Positions 33,429-42,567 of a stretch of 64,000 nt of DNA are shown here, piece by piece; positions within the stretch are counted from its first letter, which is position 1, and every line of letters starts with the position of its first letter. The DNA comes from SIG565 sp045656145 (GTDB lineage Bacteria; Bacillota; Clostridia; Oscillospirales; Acutalibacteraceae): contig JAZOQP010000015.1 of NCBI GenBank assembly GCA_045656145.1, forward strand, positions 21,276 to 85,275, in the 5' to 3' direction. A program made the translations under genes and the position numbers. Under the pieces are notes generated by a model, which was not told the DNA's origin, made no database searches, and saw only the letters and a program-made list of their open reading frames with translations.

Positions 33429-34124
33429 ATGACACTTTTAGAATGCAAAAATCTTTCGAAAAGTTTTGGAAAAAAAGAAATATTGAAAAACATTAATTTG
33501 AAAATAGAAAGTGGGAAAATTATTGGTCTGCTTGGTAAAAACGGAACGGGTAAATCAACCTTAATTAAACTGATAAATGATTTATTAACTCCTACAAATG
33601 GCGAAATTTTAATAAACGGAGAAAAGCCAGGAGAGAGAACGAAGGAAATCGTTTCCTATCTTCCCGAGCGCACCTATCTTGATAAGAGTATGACGGTTGA
33701 TAGCGTTATTAAATACTTTTCCGAATTCTACAAAAATTTCAACCCCGATAAAGCCTATAAGCTTTTAGCAGATTTAGGTCTTGATACTTCTCTAAAACTC
33801 TCTAAAATGAGTAAAGGTATGCAAGAAAAGGTGCAGTTGGTGCTTGTGATGAGCCGCGATGCAAAGCTTTATATACTCGATGAGCCCTTAGGCGGTGTTG
33901 ACCCTGCAACCAGAGATTATATACTTGATACTATTCTAAATAATTTCGGAGAGGACTCAACAGTTATCATCTCCACCCACCTTATAAGCGATATTGAGCG
34001 CATTTTAGATGAAGTTATTTTCATTGACAAGGGTGAAATAATCTTAACTTCACCCACAGATGAGTTGCGAAACAAGGAAAACGCTTCAATAGATGAAATC
34101 TTCAGGAGGATGTTCAAATGCTAA
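33429..34124 (+). CDS. ABC transporter ATP-binding protein
   Basis: A 231-residue ABC ATPase. Walker A GLLGKNGTGKST near 33-44, signature LSKMSKGMQEK near 118-128, Walker B LYILDEPLGG near 141-150, and STHLISD. It pairs with the overlapping permease and lies under the YtrA-type regulator. Export of a cell-wall-active compound is a family-based guess. Confidence 0.92.
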   Translation: MTLLECKNLSKSFGKKEILKNINLKIESGKIIGLLGKNGTGKSTLIKLINDLLTPTNGEILINGEKPGERTKEIVSYLPERTYLDKSMTVDSVIKYFSEFYKNFNPDKAYKLLADLGLDTSLKLSKMSKGMQEKVQLVLVMSRDAKLYILDEPLGGVDPATRDYILDTILNNFGEDSTVIISTHLISDIERILDEVIFIDKGEIILTSPTDELRNKENASIDEIFRRMFKC

Positions 34125-34909
34125 AGAAAGTTTTAAAATATGATTTGAAAAACATTTTTAAATTTTTAATTATTTTTTATACACTTGCTCTCGTTTTCTC
34201 CCTTTTTTCAAGAGCTTTTTCTCTCATTGAAAACTCTCTTTTTGCCGAAATTATGTGCGAAATATTTAAAGGCGCCGCTATTTCGATGATATTTAGTATC
34301 CTCATAAACAACATTATGCGCTTTTGGGTGCGCTTTACCGGGAATTTCTATGGCGATGAATCATACCTTACCCACACCCTGCCTGTTAGTAAAAAAAGTT
34401 TATATCTCTCAAAATTCATTTCGGCTTTAATTTCATTGTTTGTAAGTTTTTTCTTTATTTTAATAAGCTTTCTTATAGTATTCTATTCAAAAGACCTTTT
34501 TGAAACAATAAAGAATATGATAGTTCCGATAGCCGAAAGTTTTGAAGTATCGGCAGGCGGTCTTCTTTTAACCTTCGCTTTAATATTATTCCTTGAGTTT
34601 TTCAACATTCTTCAATGTGGATTTACAGGCATTATATTAGGGCACAGAAGAAACTCCTCAAAAACAGGATTTTCGGTATTGTTTGGATTAATTTCCGGAC
34701 TTTTAAGCCAATCGGTTGTTGTTATGTTCCTATTTTGCATAGCGTTATTTAACAGCGAATTTATGAATATGTTTATAACCAACTCTCCACCATCTTTTGC
34801 AACGCTTAAAACAGTTGCAATTCTTTCAATTTGCGCCTATTCCTTTATAGTTGCAGCAGGTTGTTTTATCAATATAAAACTTCTGAAGAGCGGCGTTAAT
34901 GTAGATTAA
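34118..34909 (+). CDS. ABC-2 type permease
   Basis: A 263-residue integral membrane protein with six hydrophobic segments (about 18-40, 50-68, 98-125, 145-170, 183-210 and 228-252). The start overlaps the ATPase end by seven bases, so the subunits are translationally coupled. Substrate unknown. Confidence 0.85.
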   Translation: MLKKVLKYDLKNIFKFLIIFYTLALVFSLFSRAFSLIENSLFAEIMCEIFKGAAISMIFSILINNIMRFWVRFTGNFYGDESYLTHTLPVSKKSLYLSKFISALISLFVSFFFILISFLIVFYSKDLFETIKNMIVPIAESFEVSAGGLLLTFALILFLEFFNILQCGFTGIILGHRRNSSKTGFSVLFGLISGLLSQSVVVMFLFCIALFNSEFMNMFITNSPPSFATLKTVAILSICAYSFIVAAGCFINIKLLKSGVNVD

Positions 34910-34912
34910 TTA

Positions 34913-34944
34913 AAAGTCCCGAATGTTTTCATTCGGGACTTTTC
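34913..34944 (+). terminator. Terminator of the ABC operon
   Basis: AAAAGTCCCGAATG and CATTCGGGACTTTT form a stem with loop TTTT. Confidence 0.85.
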
Positions 34945-34946
34945 TA

Positions 34947-34975
34947 TTGCGAAAAATGATATTTTTTGTTATAAT
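34947..34975 (+). promoter_or_regulatory. Promoter of the esterase gene
   Basis: TTGCGA (34947-34952), 17 bases, TATAAT (34970-34975). Confidence 0.7.
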
Positions 34976-35030
34976 TCAATAGTAAATATACATTAAATTT
35001 TAAACTTATTTTATAAGAAAGGTGGTAAAT

Positions 35031-36239
35031 ATGAAAAAGAAAATATTAATTCTCTCTCTTTCAATACTTTCAGTTTCAGTTGTTGCTTTAGCTATGATAA
35101 TCGCAATTTTATCTAATCGCTTTCTAGCTAAAGAAACACCCGACGTTTACACCGAAGCCGAAACAAACTCGGATAAAAGCAGCGGAACTACAAATATCAC
35201 AGTACAAAACAATAAAAAAGAGCAAAAAACTGACCCTTCCATCGAAATCACAAGCGTTTATGAATTCCACAATGAATTCAAGGCGAGTGAATATAAACAG
35301 GGCACTTATCGTGATACTAAAAGCAGAATCACGCTTCCCTACTGCATTATTGAGCCACAAAACTATTCGCCAAATAAAAAATACCCTGTGTTACTTTATC
35401 TGCATGGTGCGGGAGAAACGGGGACAGATAATGTTAGTCAAGTTCTTACTATGCAGGATGCATTTTTTGTTAACGGAGATTTGCTTTCCGAAGCAATAAT
35501 TATTTGCCCACAAACCACTTCCTGGTGGAGCACTAATCTTGATTGCACCGGCCCTGTAGGTGCAGCCGTGCGACTGATAGAAGAATTAGGTAAAACTTAT
35601 AATATGGATGAAAACCGCATTTATGTTATGGGTATTTCAATGGGCGGCTATGGCACCTGGGATGCGCTTTCCAACTTCCCGGATTTCTTTGCTGCGGGTA
35701 TTCCTATTTGTGGCGGAGGCAACTCAGGCTACGCTAACACCTTAAAGGATATTCCAATTTGGATTTATCACGGAACTGCCGACAGCACCGTTCCGTTCTC
35801 AGCCTCGGAAAACATGTATGATGCTATAAAGGCTGAAGGTGGAAATAAAATTCATTTTACCCGTTTGCAAGGAGTCAATCACAATTGTTGGACTGCCGCA
35901 CTTGCAGACCGCGAATTATTCAGTTGGCTATTTTGCCAAAACAAATCCACAAACAAAAGCGGATATCACAATTTCATTTCTAGTTTTAAAATTGTTGACC
36001 AAAATGGCAATACTATAATTGACAATGATCTTGCTAGCGAACCTTTTTTTCATTATTATAACGATTATGTTCTAGCACGTTTGCATCTTACCGATGATGG
36101 CTTAAGTGCCCTTAAATCCGCCTACCAAAACAAGACCGAATTAACATTATTTCACGGAACTCAAAAGTTAATATCTTTTAAAGGCACGGGCATAGAGCCT
36201 ACTAATAAATTTGAAATTGACACAAAATATATAAAATAG
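35031..36239 (+). CDS. Membrane-anchored or secreted esterase (alpha/beta hydrolase)
   Basis: A 402-residue alpha/beta hydrolase of the carboxylesterase/PHB-depolymerase-like group. An N-terminal hydrophobic helix (about 4-27) and a Thr/Lys-rich linker precede the domain. LLYLHGAGETGTDN forms the oxyanion region, the nucleophile is in GISMGGYG near 205, the aspartate in YHGTADSTVP, and the histidine in GVNHNCW. About 85 extra C-terminal residues form a separate small domain. It probably acts on carbohydrate or wall esters outside the cell. ATG 35031 has AAAGGTGG; 35022 is an alternative. Confidence 0.83.
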   Translation: MKKKILILSLSILSVSVVALAMIIAILSNRFLAKETPDVYTEAETNSDKSSGTTNITVQNNKKEQKTDPSIEITSVYEFHNEFKASEYKQGTYRDTKSRITLPYCIIEPQNYSPNKKYPVLLYLHGAGETGTDNVSQVLTMQDAFFVNGDLLSEAIIICPQTTSWWSTNLDCTGPVGAAVRLIEELGKTYNMDENRIYVMGISMGGYGTWDALSNFPDFFAAGIPICGGGNSGYANTLKDIPIWIYHGTADSTVPFSASENMYDAIKAEGGNKIHFTRLQGVNHNCWTAALADRELFSWLFCQNKSTNKSGYHNFISSFKIVDQNGNTIIDNDLASEPFFHYYNDYVLARLHLTDDGLSALKSAYQNKTELTLFHGTQKLISFKGTGIEPTNKFEIDTKYIK

Positions 36240-36267
36240 AACTATTAAAATATGGGGACAATAAAAA

Positions 36268-37158
36268 ATGATAAATTTTAAACCAATTTCATTAAACGAC
36301 AAAGAATTATATGAAGAATATTTAAAAACGAGTGAGCCTCGCGGCTGCAACTTTTCCTTTGCAAATGTTTTCTTTTGGGGAGAACAGAAAATCGCCGAGG
36401 AGGATGGCTGCTTGCTAACCTTTTCTCGCTTTGGCGAATATTTGGTTTATCCGTATCCTTTGGGTAACGGAGATAAAAAAGCGGTTATAGAAAAGGTTAT
36501 TAACGATGCTAATGAAAGAAACATTCCCTGCCGTTTTTCGGGTCTTCTAAATAGTGAATGTGAAGAATTATCAGCCCTTTTCCCTGAAAGATTTATTTTT
36601 AAACCAAGCAGAAATTCTGATGACTATGTTTACGATATTAACGATTTGGCCGATTTAAAGGGCAAAAAATATCACGGCAAACGAAATCACTTAAAGCGTT
36701 TTTTCGCCGAGCATAAAAACTATACCGCCGAGCCTTTAAATGAAAACAATATTGATAAGGTTAAAATGATGGCGGAAGAATGGTTCAAGCACCGAGAAGT
36801 GCCTGAGGGCGAAAACTTTGATATGGAAAGGCACGCTCTTAAAAAGGCATTTGAAAACCACAAGGAATTAGGACTTGAAACCTTAGTTCTTATGGAAAAC
36901 GGAGAAGTTTTAGCTTTTACTATGGCAAGTAGAACCACCGAAGAAATCTTCGATGTTCATTTCGAAAAGGCTCAAATTGATTTAGAGGGTGGCTATACAG
37001 CCATTAACTATCTTTTTGCAAATTACATTCGCGATAAATATCCCGAAATTAAGTTTTTAAATCGCGAAGAGGATATGGGGCTTGAAGGTCTTCGCAAGGC
37101 AAAGCTAAGCTACCGCCCAAAATATATGCAAGAAAAAATTTCGGCGGTGTTAAAATGA
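36268..37158 (+). CDS. DUF2156 family protein
   Basis: A 296-residue protein of the DUF2156 family, GNAT-like folds related to the C-terminal domain of MprF lysyltransferases. NFSFANVFFWGEQKIAEEDG at the N-terminus, HGKRNHLKRFFAEH near 130, and a C-terminal NREEDMGLEGLRKAKLSYRP motif are typical. Substrate unknown. It overlaps the next acetyltransferase gene by four bases. Confidence 0.85.
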   Translation: MINFKPISLNDKELYEEYLKTSEPRGCNFSFANVFFWGEQKIAEEDGCLLTFSRFGEYLVYPYPLGNGDKKAVIEKVINDANERNIPCRFSGLLNSECEELSALFPERFIFKPSRNSDDYVYDINDLADLKGKKYHGKRNHLKRFFAEHKNYTAEPLNENNIDKVKMMAEEWFKHREVPEGENFDMERHALKKAFENHKELGLETLVLMENGEVLAFTMASRTTEEIFDVHFEKAQIDLEGGYTAINYLFANYIRDKYPEIKFLNREEDMGLEGLRKAKLSYRPKYMQEKISAVLK

Positions 37159-37913
37159 TGGAAATTAAAAAATGCACCGAAAAAGCACTTTTGAAAGCGC
37201 TTTGGAAAGAGGCGTTTTACGACACCGATGATTTTCTTGAAGATTTTTTTAATATTGCTTTTAATGAAAACCGATTTAATTCGGTATTTTTGGATAATCA
37301 ACTTGCAGGCGCGCTTTATTGGTTTGATGCTAATATTGAGGGCAAGAAAACGGCATATATTTACGCCGTTGCAACAAAAAAAGCTTATAGGGGCAAAGGA
37401 GTGGCTTCCTTCCTTATAAAAGAAACCTTTTCGCTTCTTAAAACTAAAGGTTATGAATTTGCAATTCTTGTACCATCCAATAAAGAGTTATTCTCATTTT
37501 ATGAAAAACTTGGATTTTATATTTGCGGACACACCGAAAGTTTTACTGTGAAAAGTTCTGAAAATCAAATTAAAATAGAAGAAATCGGTATTGAAGAATA
37601 TATAAATCTTCGAAATCTTTATAATGCCGAAAATTCATTATTTATTGCAAATGAAAATATTGAGTTTTTGAAAAGCCAGCTGAAATTCTATAAAGGAAAA
37701 GATTTTGTTTGCGCGCTTACAAAACAAGAAAAAAACCTTTTTTGCAAAGAGATTTTAGGAAACATTAATGCTTCAAAAGAAATCGTTGCATCCCTTGGGG
37801 CAACCTTTGGGCATTTTAGAACTATTGGAAAATCTACCCCATTTATTATGGGATATTCCCTTGCAGAGAATTCGCGTTTATATGACGTTTATTTCCCCTT
37901 TGTGTTTGACTAA
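37155..37913 (+). CDS. GNAT-family N-acetyltransferase
   Basis: A 252-residue acetyltransferase. The acetyl-CoA site is VATKKAYRGKGVASFLIKE near 73-91, followed by LVPSNKELFSFYEKLGF. A second half of about 120 residues without a clear motif follows, longer than a minimal GNAT. Coupled with the DUF2156 gene; the pair may modify the same substrate, which is unknown. Confidence 0.85.
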   Translation: MMEIKKCTEKALLKALWKEAFYDTDDFLEDFFNIAFNENRFNSVFLDNQLAGALYWFDANIEGKKTAYIYAVATKKAYRGKGVASFLIKETFSLLKTKGYEFAILVPSNKELFSFYEKLGFYICGHTESFTVKSSENQIKIEEIGIEEYINLRNLYNAENSLFIANENIEFLKSQLKFYKGKDFVCALTKQEKNLFCKEILGNINASKEIVASLGATFGHFRTIGKSTPFIMGYSLAENSRLYDVYFPFVFD

Positions 37914-37934
37914 ACAAAGCAACTATGATATAAT
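37906..37934 (+). promoter_or_regulatory. Promoter of sstT
   Basis: TTGACT (37906-37911, overlapping the end of the acetyltransferase gene), 17 bases, TATAAT (37929-37934). Confidence 0.8.
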
Positions 37935-37963
37935 TTTACCTATAAAATAAAGGAATGGTGAAT

Positions 37964-39187
37964 ATGAATAAAATATATCAAAAATGGAATGCAATTCCCC
38001 TAATTTTAAGAATTGCCGTAGCCCTTTTAATCGGCGCCACACTCGGCATATTTTTACCTAAACTTACTTTTATAAGTGTTTTCGGCTCGGTTTTTGTTGG
38101 CGCTCTTAAAGCAATTGCTCCGATACTGGTATTTGTATTAATTATTAGTTCCCTTGCAAACGCAAAGGCCAATGTTGGAAAACAATTCACAACCGTTATT
38201 GTTCTTTATATGCTAAGCACTCTGCTTGCTTCCTTCTTATCGGTTATTGCAAGTTTCATTTTCCCTGTTACATTAAAGCTTACCGAAGCTGCCGACAGCG
38301 TTGCTCCCTCAGGTATTGGAGAGGTGCTTAAATCTCTTCTTACCAATATGGTGCAAAACCCTGTTGCCGCTATTATCAATGCTAATTACATAGGTATTCT
38401 TACCTGGGCTGTAATCTTTGGTATTGTTTTAAAGGGTATTGCATCAAATTCTACAAAAGAACTCTTAGTTAATGTTTCAGATGCTGTATCAGCAGTTGTT
38501 AAATTCATTATTAGCCTAGCTCCCTTTGGCATTATGGGACTTGTTTTTGATTCGGTTGCTACAAATGGTCTTGCAATTTTCACAGATTACGGAAAACTTC
38601 TCCTTTTACTTGTTGGCTGTATGCTTGCAACCGCGCTTATCATTAATCCCTTGCTCATTTTCATCTGCCTAAGGCGCAACCCCTACCCTCTTGTTTTCAA
38701 ATGCTTAAAGGAAAGCGGAGTTACAGCATTCTTTACCAGAAGTTCTGCCGCTAACATTCCCGTTAATATGCAGCTTTGCGAAAAACTGGGTCTTGATAAA
38801 AATGTTTATTCCATTTCAATCCCCCTAGGCGCCACAATTAATATGGACGGTGCCGCAATAACAATTGCTGTTATGACCCTTTCCGCAGCACACACGCTCG
38901 GTATTTCGGTTGATATTCCAACTGCACTGGTTTTATCGGTTCTCGCAACCCTCGCCGCTTGCGGAGCATCGGGTGTTGCAGGAGGATCCCTTCTCCTCAT
39001 CCCAATGGCATGCTCGCTCTTCGGTATTGGAAACGATGTTGCAATGCAGGTTGTGGCCGTTGGCTTTATAATAGGAGTTATTCAAGACTCCCTTGAAACC
39101 GCCCTTAACTCTGCAGGAGATGTTGAGTTTGCCGCCACAGCCGAATTTATGGAGTGGAAAAAACAGGGCCGAGAAATTAAGTTTTAA
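37964..39187 (+). CDS. sstT: Serine/threonine:sodium symporter
   Basis: A 407-residue DAACS-family transporter for L-serine and L-threonine. About eight membrane helices and two re-entrant loops. Family motifs are FFTRSSAANIPVN near 265, GATINMDGAAITIAVMTL near 295 and ACGASGVAGGSLLLIPMA near 340, plus the C-terminal QDSLETALNSAGD. ATG 37964 has AAGGAATGG; an in-frame ATG at 37955 lies inside that site. Confidence 0.92.
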   Translation: MNKIYQKWNAIPLILRIAVALLIGATLGIFLPKLTFISVFGSVFVGALKAIAPILVFVLIISSLANAKANVGKQFTTVIVLYMLSTLLASFLSVIASFIFPVTLKLTEAADSVAPSGIGEVLKSLLTNMVQNPVAAIINANYIGILTWAVIFGIVLKGIASNSTKELLVNVSDAVSAVVKFIISLAPFGIMGLVFDSVATNGLAIFTDYGKLLLLLVGCMLATALIINPLLIFICLRRNPYPLVFKCLKESGVTAFFTRSSAANIPVNMQLCEKLGLDKNVYSISIPLGATINMDGAAITIAVMTLSAAHTLGISVDIPTALVLSVLATLAACGASGVAGGSLLLIPMACSLFGIGNDVAMQVVAVGFIIGVIQDSLETALNSAGDVEFAATAEFMEWKKQGREIKF

Positions 39188-39223
39188 AAAAATCTTCACA
39201 TCGAAAGATGTGAAGATTTTTTT
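39186..39223. terminator. Bidirectional terminator between sstT and yitT
   Basis: AATCTTCACATC and GATGTGAAGATT pair around GAAA, flanked by A-run and T-run, serving two convergent genes. Confidence 0.9.
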
Positions 39224-40070
39224 ATTCATATAAATCACTAACTATGCTTTCAAAGAAGAATGTGTTTTCCCTTTTCTTTATTAAATTCTCCAACATATAG
39301 GCCTTGTTTTTCTCAATAACGCAAACAAGCATTTTCTTGTTTTCTCCCGAATAAGCGCCCTGCGCATCCATTATGGTTGCGGTGCGATGAAGCTCTTTAA
39401 AAATCTGATTGCAAAGTTCCTCTATATCATCGGTTATAATCTCAAATTTAATCATTTGGTGCTCATTCGCCCTTATATGATTACTTACCGAAGATAAAAT
39501 AAAGGAATAAATTATGGCGCAAATAACCGGCTCATATTTAAAATCATAAACAAAATAGGAAGAGCAGGCTATTAGCATATTCAATATGAAAATCACGTTC
39601 ATAAAATTAAGATGCGGCTTTCGGCTTTTAACCAATGCCGCTATAATATCAATTCCGCCACTCGTTGAGCCTGTTTTAAGGGTTCCAACATAGATTACAC
39701 CTTTAATAGCACCCGCAGCTATTGGAGCTAAAACAATGCTTGTGCTGGTATCGGTATGATATGTAAAAGCCGAAATATCGATATTGCTGAGTATTATATT
39801 AACAATGCAAAACGCCGCCACATAAACGGTGGATTTAATTGCAACCTCTTTTTTCAAAAAGATAAATGCGGCAATTAAAAGCGGTAAATTTCCAAGAAGA
39901 GAAATATAACCTAGTGTAATCCCCGTTATATCCTGAAGCATTGTGAAAACTCCGTCAACTCCCGTTGGAGCAAAAGAGTTTGGAAAAATAAAAACCGAAA
40001 AATTTACAGCCGTTGCAGCCGCAAAAAAGATGATGCAAACATATTGCCAAATTACCTTTACCGCTTTCAT
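39222..40070 (-). CDS. YitT-family membrane protein
   Basis: A 282-residue protein. Five or six membrane helices (YitT_membrane) with the family pattern FPNSFAPTGVDGVFTMLQDITG near 28 and GTLKTGSTSGGIDIIAAL near 130. A C-terminal cytosolic DUF2179 domain (from about 205) ends with RENTFFFESIVSDLYE. Role unknown; a transporter is suspected for the family. Confidence 0.9.
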   Translation of the reverse strand: MKAVKVIWQYVCIIFFAAATAVNFSVFIFPNSFAPTGVDGVFTMLQDITGITLGYISLLGNLPLLIAAFIFLKKEVAIKSTVYVAAFCIVNIILSNIDISAFTYHTDTSTSIVLAPIAAGAIKGVIYVGTLKTGSTSGGIDIIAALVKSRKPHLNFMNVIFILNMLIACSSYFVYDFKYEPVICAIIYSFILSSVSNHIRANEHQMIKFEIITDDIEELCNQIFKELHRTATIMDAQGAYSGENKKMLVCVIEKNKAYMLENLIKKRENTFFFESIVSDLYE

Positions 40071-40130
40071 AAATAACCACTTACCCTATTTTGTATTTGT
40101 TGTTTTTTATTTATTGTTTTTTATTTACTA

Positions 40131-40158
40131 TTGACATATTTTATACCGATGTTATAAT
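40131..40158 (+). promoter_or_regulatory. Promoter of the LysR gene
   Basis: TTGACA (40131-40136), 16 bases, TATAAT (40153-40158). The leader of about 100 bases is strongly T-rich and ends in a T8G8 tract. Confidence 0.75.
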
Positions 40159-40246
40159 ATAGTCAAATACTTTTAAAATATAATCTCTATAGTTTTTATC
40201 TATAGCGCTCTTTTCAGGTTTTTTTCTTTTTTCTTTTGGGTTTTGA

Positions 40247-40262
40247 TTTTTTTTGGGGGGGG
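40247..40262 (+). repeat. T8G8 homopolymer tract at the LysR ribosome site
   Basis: Eight T (40247-40254) then eight G (40255-40262), followed by AAGAT and the ATG. The G-run is or overlaps the ribosome site, so length changes by slippage could alter translation. Confidence 0.75.
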
Positions 40263-40267
40263 AAGAT

Positions 40268-41212
40268 ATGTTTAGCAAATACAAATATGTTTATATGCTT
40301 TATAAAGAGAGAAGTTTCAGCAAGGCGGCGCAAAAGCTTTTTATTTCTCAGCCATCTTTAAGTGTTGCCATTAAAAATATCGAAGAAAAGGTTGGCGCTC
40401 CCCTATTTGAGCGAAGACTCGGCGATATTATTCCCACCGAAATTGGAGAAAAATATATTGAAGCAACGGAAAAAATCATAAGCGCCGAAAACAATTTCAA
40501 TAATCAAACAAATGATATTTTATCACTTAAAACAGGCACTTTATCGGTAGGCGGCACTAATTATTTTTGCTCCTATGTTCTTCCAAAAATAATTAACCGC
40601 TTCACAGCCCTTTACCCGAGCATCAATGTAACCCTTACAGAAGCTAAATCAACCGAGTTAAACTCTATTTCCCTTGAAGAAGAATTAGATTTGGTTATTG
40701 ACAGCTTTGATAAAATCCCCGATGAATTCGAGGGCGAAGAACTTGATAATGAAAAAATTCTTCTTTGTGTTCCTAAAAACAGTAATACTAATAAGGGTCT
40801 CGAAAAATATAGCATTAAGCCTTCCGATATCTTAAACGGGAAAATTGATTTAAAAACCGTGCCTACCATTTCTATAAGCACATTTAAAAATGAAAATTTT
40901 GTTCTTTTAAAACCGGGCAATGATATGTATTACAAGGCTCACGAAATATTTGAAAAGCATAATTTCACTCCTAAAATTTCCTTCTCTGTAGACCAGTTAA
41001 GTAGTTCTTATGCTCTTACCCAAACAGGTATGGGGGTTTGTTTTATTACTGATACTCAGTTTAAGCACAATGGTCTATTAGGCGATGTTTTGCTTTATGA
41101 TGTAGACAAAGAAAGCCACCGAAAGTTATTTCTAGTGCATAGAAAAAACAAATATCGAACAAAAGCCATGGCAGAATTTATTCGAATAGCCAAGGAAGAA
41201 TTTAAGCATTAA
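40268..41212 (+). CDS. LysR-family transcriptional regulator
   Basis: A 314-residue LysR regulator. The N-terminal winged HTH is at about 1-62 (RSFSKAAQKLFISQPSLSVAIKNIEEKVGAPLFERR) and the periplasmic-binding-like effector domain at about 90-300. ATG 40268 follows the G8 tract at usual spacing. It is divergent from yitT, which may be a target. The effector is unknown. Confidence 0.9.
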   Translation: MFSKYKYVYMLYKERSFSKAAQKLFISQPSLSVAIKNIEEKVGAPLFERRLGDIIPTEIGEKYIEATEKIISAENNFNNQTNDILSLKTGTLSVGGTNYFCSYVLPKIINRFTALYPSINVTLTEAKSTELNSISLEEELDLVIDSFDKIPDEFEGEELDNEKILLCVPKNSNTNKGLEKYSIKPSDILNGKIDLKTVPTISISTFKNENFVLLKPGNDMYYKAHEIFEKHNFTPKISFSVDQLSSSYALTQTGMGVCFITDTQFKHNGLLGDVLLYDVDKESHRKLFLVHRKNKYRTKAMAEFIRIAKEEFKH

Positions 41213-41256
41213 AAAAAGATGTGTGAACTCAATTTTTCGAGTTCACACATCTTTTA
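41212..41256. terminator. Bidirectional terminator
   Basis: GATGTGTGAACTC (41218-41230) and GAGTTCACACATC (41239-41251), with flanking A- and T-runs between convergent genes. Confidence 0.9.
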
Positions 41257-41259
41257 ATT

Positions 41260-42567
41260 TTATTCAACTATTTCGTATTCAAGCATACCCATACTGTTAT
41301 AAGGAATTCTAGCCTTATAATCAAATTCTGTTAAATCGAAATCGCCTTCAAGCATATATGACTTTTTAAACTTCCAATTAGAAGGTACATCAATAACCAT
41401 TTCACAATCATCAATATTAATGTTTGAAACCATAATCAAGCCTTTTTTGCCATCGGTTGCAGCAACGGCGGGGATATCTGCCTCAATTTTTACTGCTGTG
41501 CCGAGCTTATATAACTCATTAAAGGTTTTAAGAACATAGAATGTTGGGAATGGCTTATATGTCATAGGATTAAAAAGACCTGAATGTCCGCCATGGATAG
41601 TTGCCTGATAATAAACCATCATATCCAAAGGAGCATTATGGCAATCAGCAATCATTTTAGCACAACATGCGGCATCGGCAAGGGTACCGCGGCGCATAAT
41701 ACCGGGGTTCCATTCGCCAAGAATGTTCTCACAGTCATGAAAGCCATATTCATCGAGCGCCTCACGCGCAAAATAAGCGCTTCTTGCGGTGTTATCCATA
41801 GTGTCATAACTATGCCAGGTAAAGAAATCGAGAGGACAAGAATTATCTCTTGCATATTTTAAGAAATCATAGATATACTGAAGCTGATATTCAGCTCTCA
41901 TTGGAGCTGCTGAATGAGCGGGAGCCACAGAATCACACTTTGCATAGAAACCAATTGCACCGAAGCCGCCAATCTTAAGATCAGGGAAGCACTTCTTTAA
42001 ATGCTTGGAAGCGGTTTCATAAAACTCGAAGAATTGCTCTTTAGTTCCTCTCCAGAACTGGCTCTCGTTAGGATTATCTCGAATATCGGGTTCACACCAA
42101 ATCTCCCAATATTTAATATCATAATGGAAGCCGTTTGCCCAGCCCTCGTTATAGTGGCGGATAATACCCTCGCAAATTCTTGCCCACTTATCGAAATCTT
42201 CGGGTGGGTCTATATGCATAGGTTTAATTTTGCGACCGTGCTCAATTGAAACACCGAGTCTGTAAAAAGGTTTAACATCATTTTCGGTGAAGCGTGCAAG
42301 CAACCAATCGGTAAATGCGAAATCATAGTTTGCAGGATCACTTGGGTCCTTAGAAAAATCGCGGAATATGCGAGGAATATCAACGAACAATTCGCTATAT
42401 GTACCACCGGTATCATGAAGGCGGGTGTAAGGAATTCCTGCCTCTTTCATATAGCGGAACATAGCTGTGCTTTCAAAACCCGTAAACGGACCATTAGACA
42501 CGGCGTGCATCGGCTTCATTTTGCCGATAGGCTTGTTGAAATCTACATTGATTGATGAATAAATCAT
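41260..42567 (-). CDS. Glycoside hydrolase family 39-like (beta-xylosidase type)
   Basis: A 435-residue cytosolic glycosidase without signal peptide. The GH39 acid/base glutamate is in YWEIWCEPD near 152 and the nucleophile glutamate in ILGEWNPG near 285. ARLHDTGG-like TRLHDTGGTYSE near 50 also fits. It is co-operonic with an MFS importer (stop/start share a base) and opposite a LacI regulator, so it probably cleaves an imported oligosaccharide such as a xyloside. Exact substrate unknown. Confidence 0.85.
   Translation of the reverse strand: MIYSSINVDFNKPIGKMKPMHAVSNGPFTGFESTAMFRYMKEAGIPYTRLHDTGGTYSELFVDIPRIFRDFSKDPSDPANYDFAFTDWLLARFTENDVKPFYRLGVSIEHGRKIKPMHIDPPEDFDKWARICEGIIRHYNEGWANGFHYDIKYWEIWCEPDIRDNPNESQFWRGTKEQFFEFYETASKHLKKCFPDLKIGGFGAIGFYAKCDSVAPAHSAAPMRAEYQLQYIYDFLKYARDNSCPLDFFTWHSYDTMDNTARSAYFAREALDEYGFHDCENILGEWNPGIMRRGTLADAACCAKMIADCHNAPLDMMVYYQATIHGGHSGLFNPMTYKPFPTFYVLKTFNELYKLGTAVKIEADIPAVAATDGKKGLIMVSNINIDDCEMVIDVPSNWKFKKSYMLEGDFDLTEFDYKARIPYNSMGMLEYEIVE

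Noticed and set aside
40159..40267. Riboswitch in the long leader of the LysR gene
   Set aside because: The leader is a T-rich low-complexity stretch without conserved aptamer-like elements.
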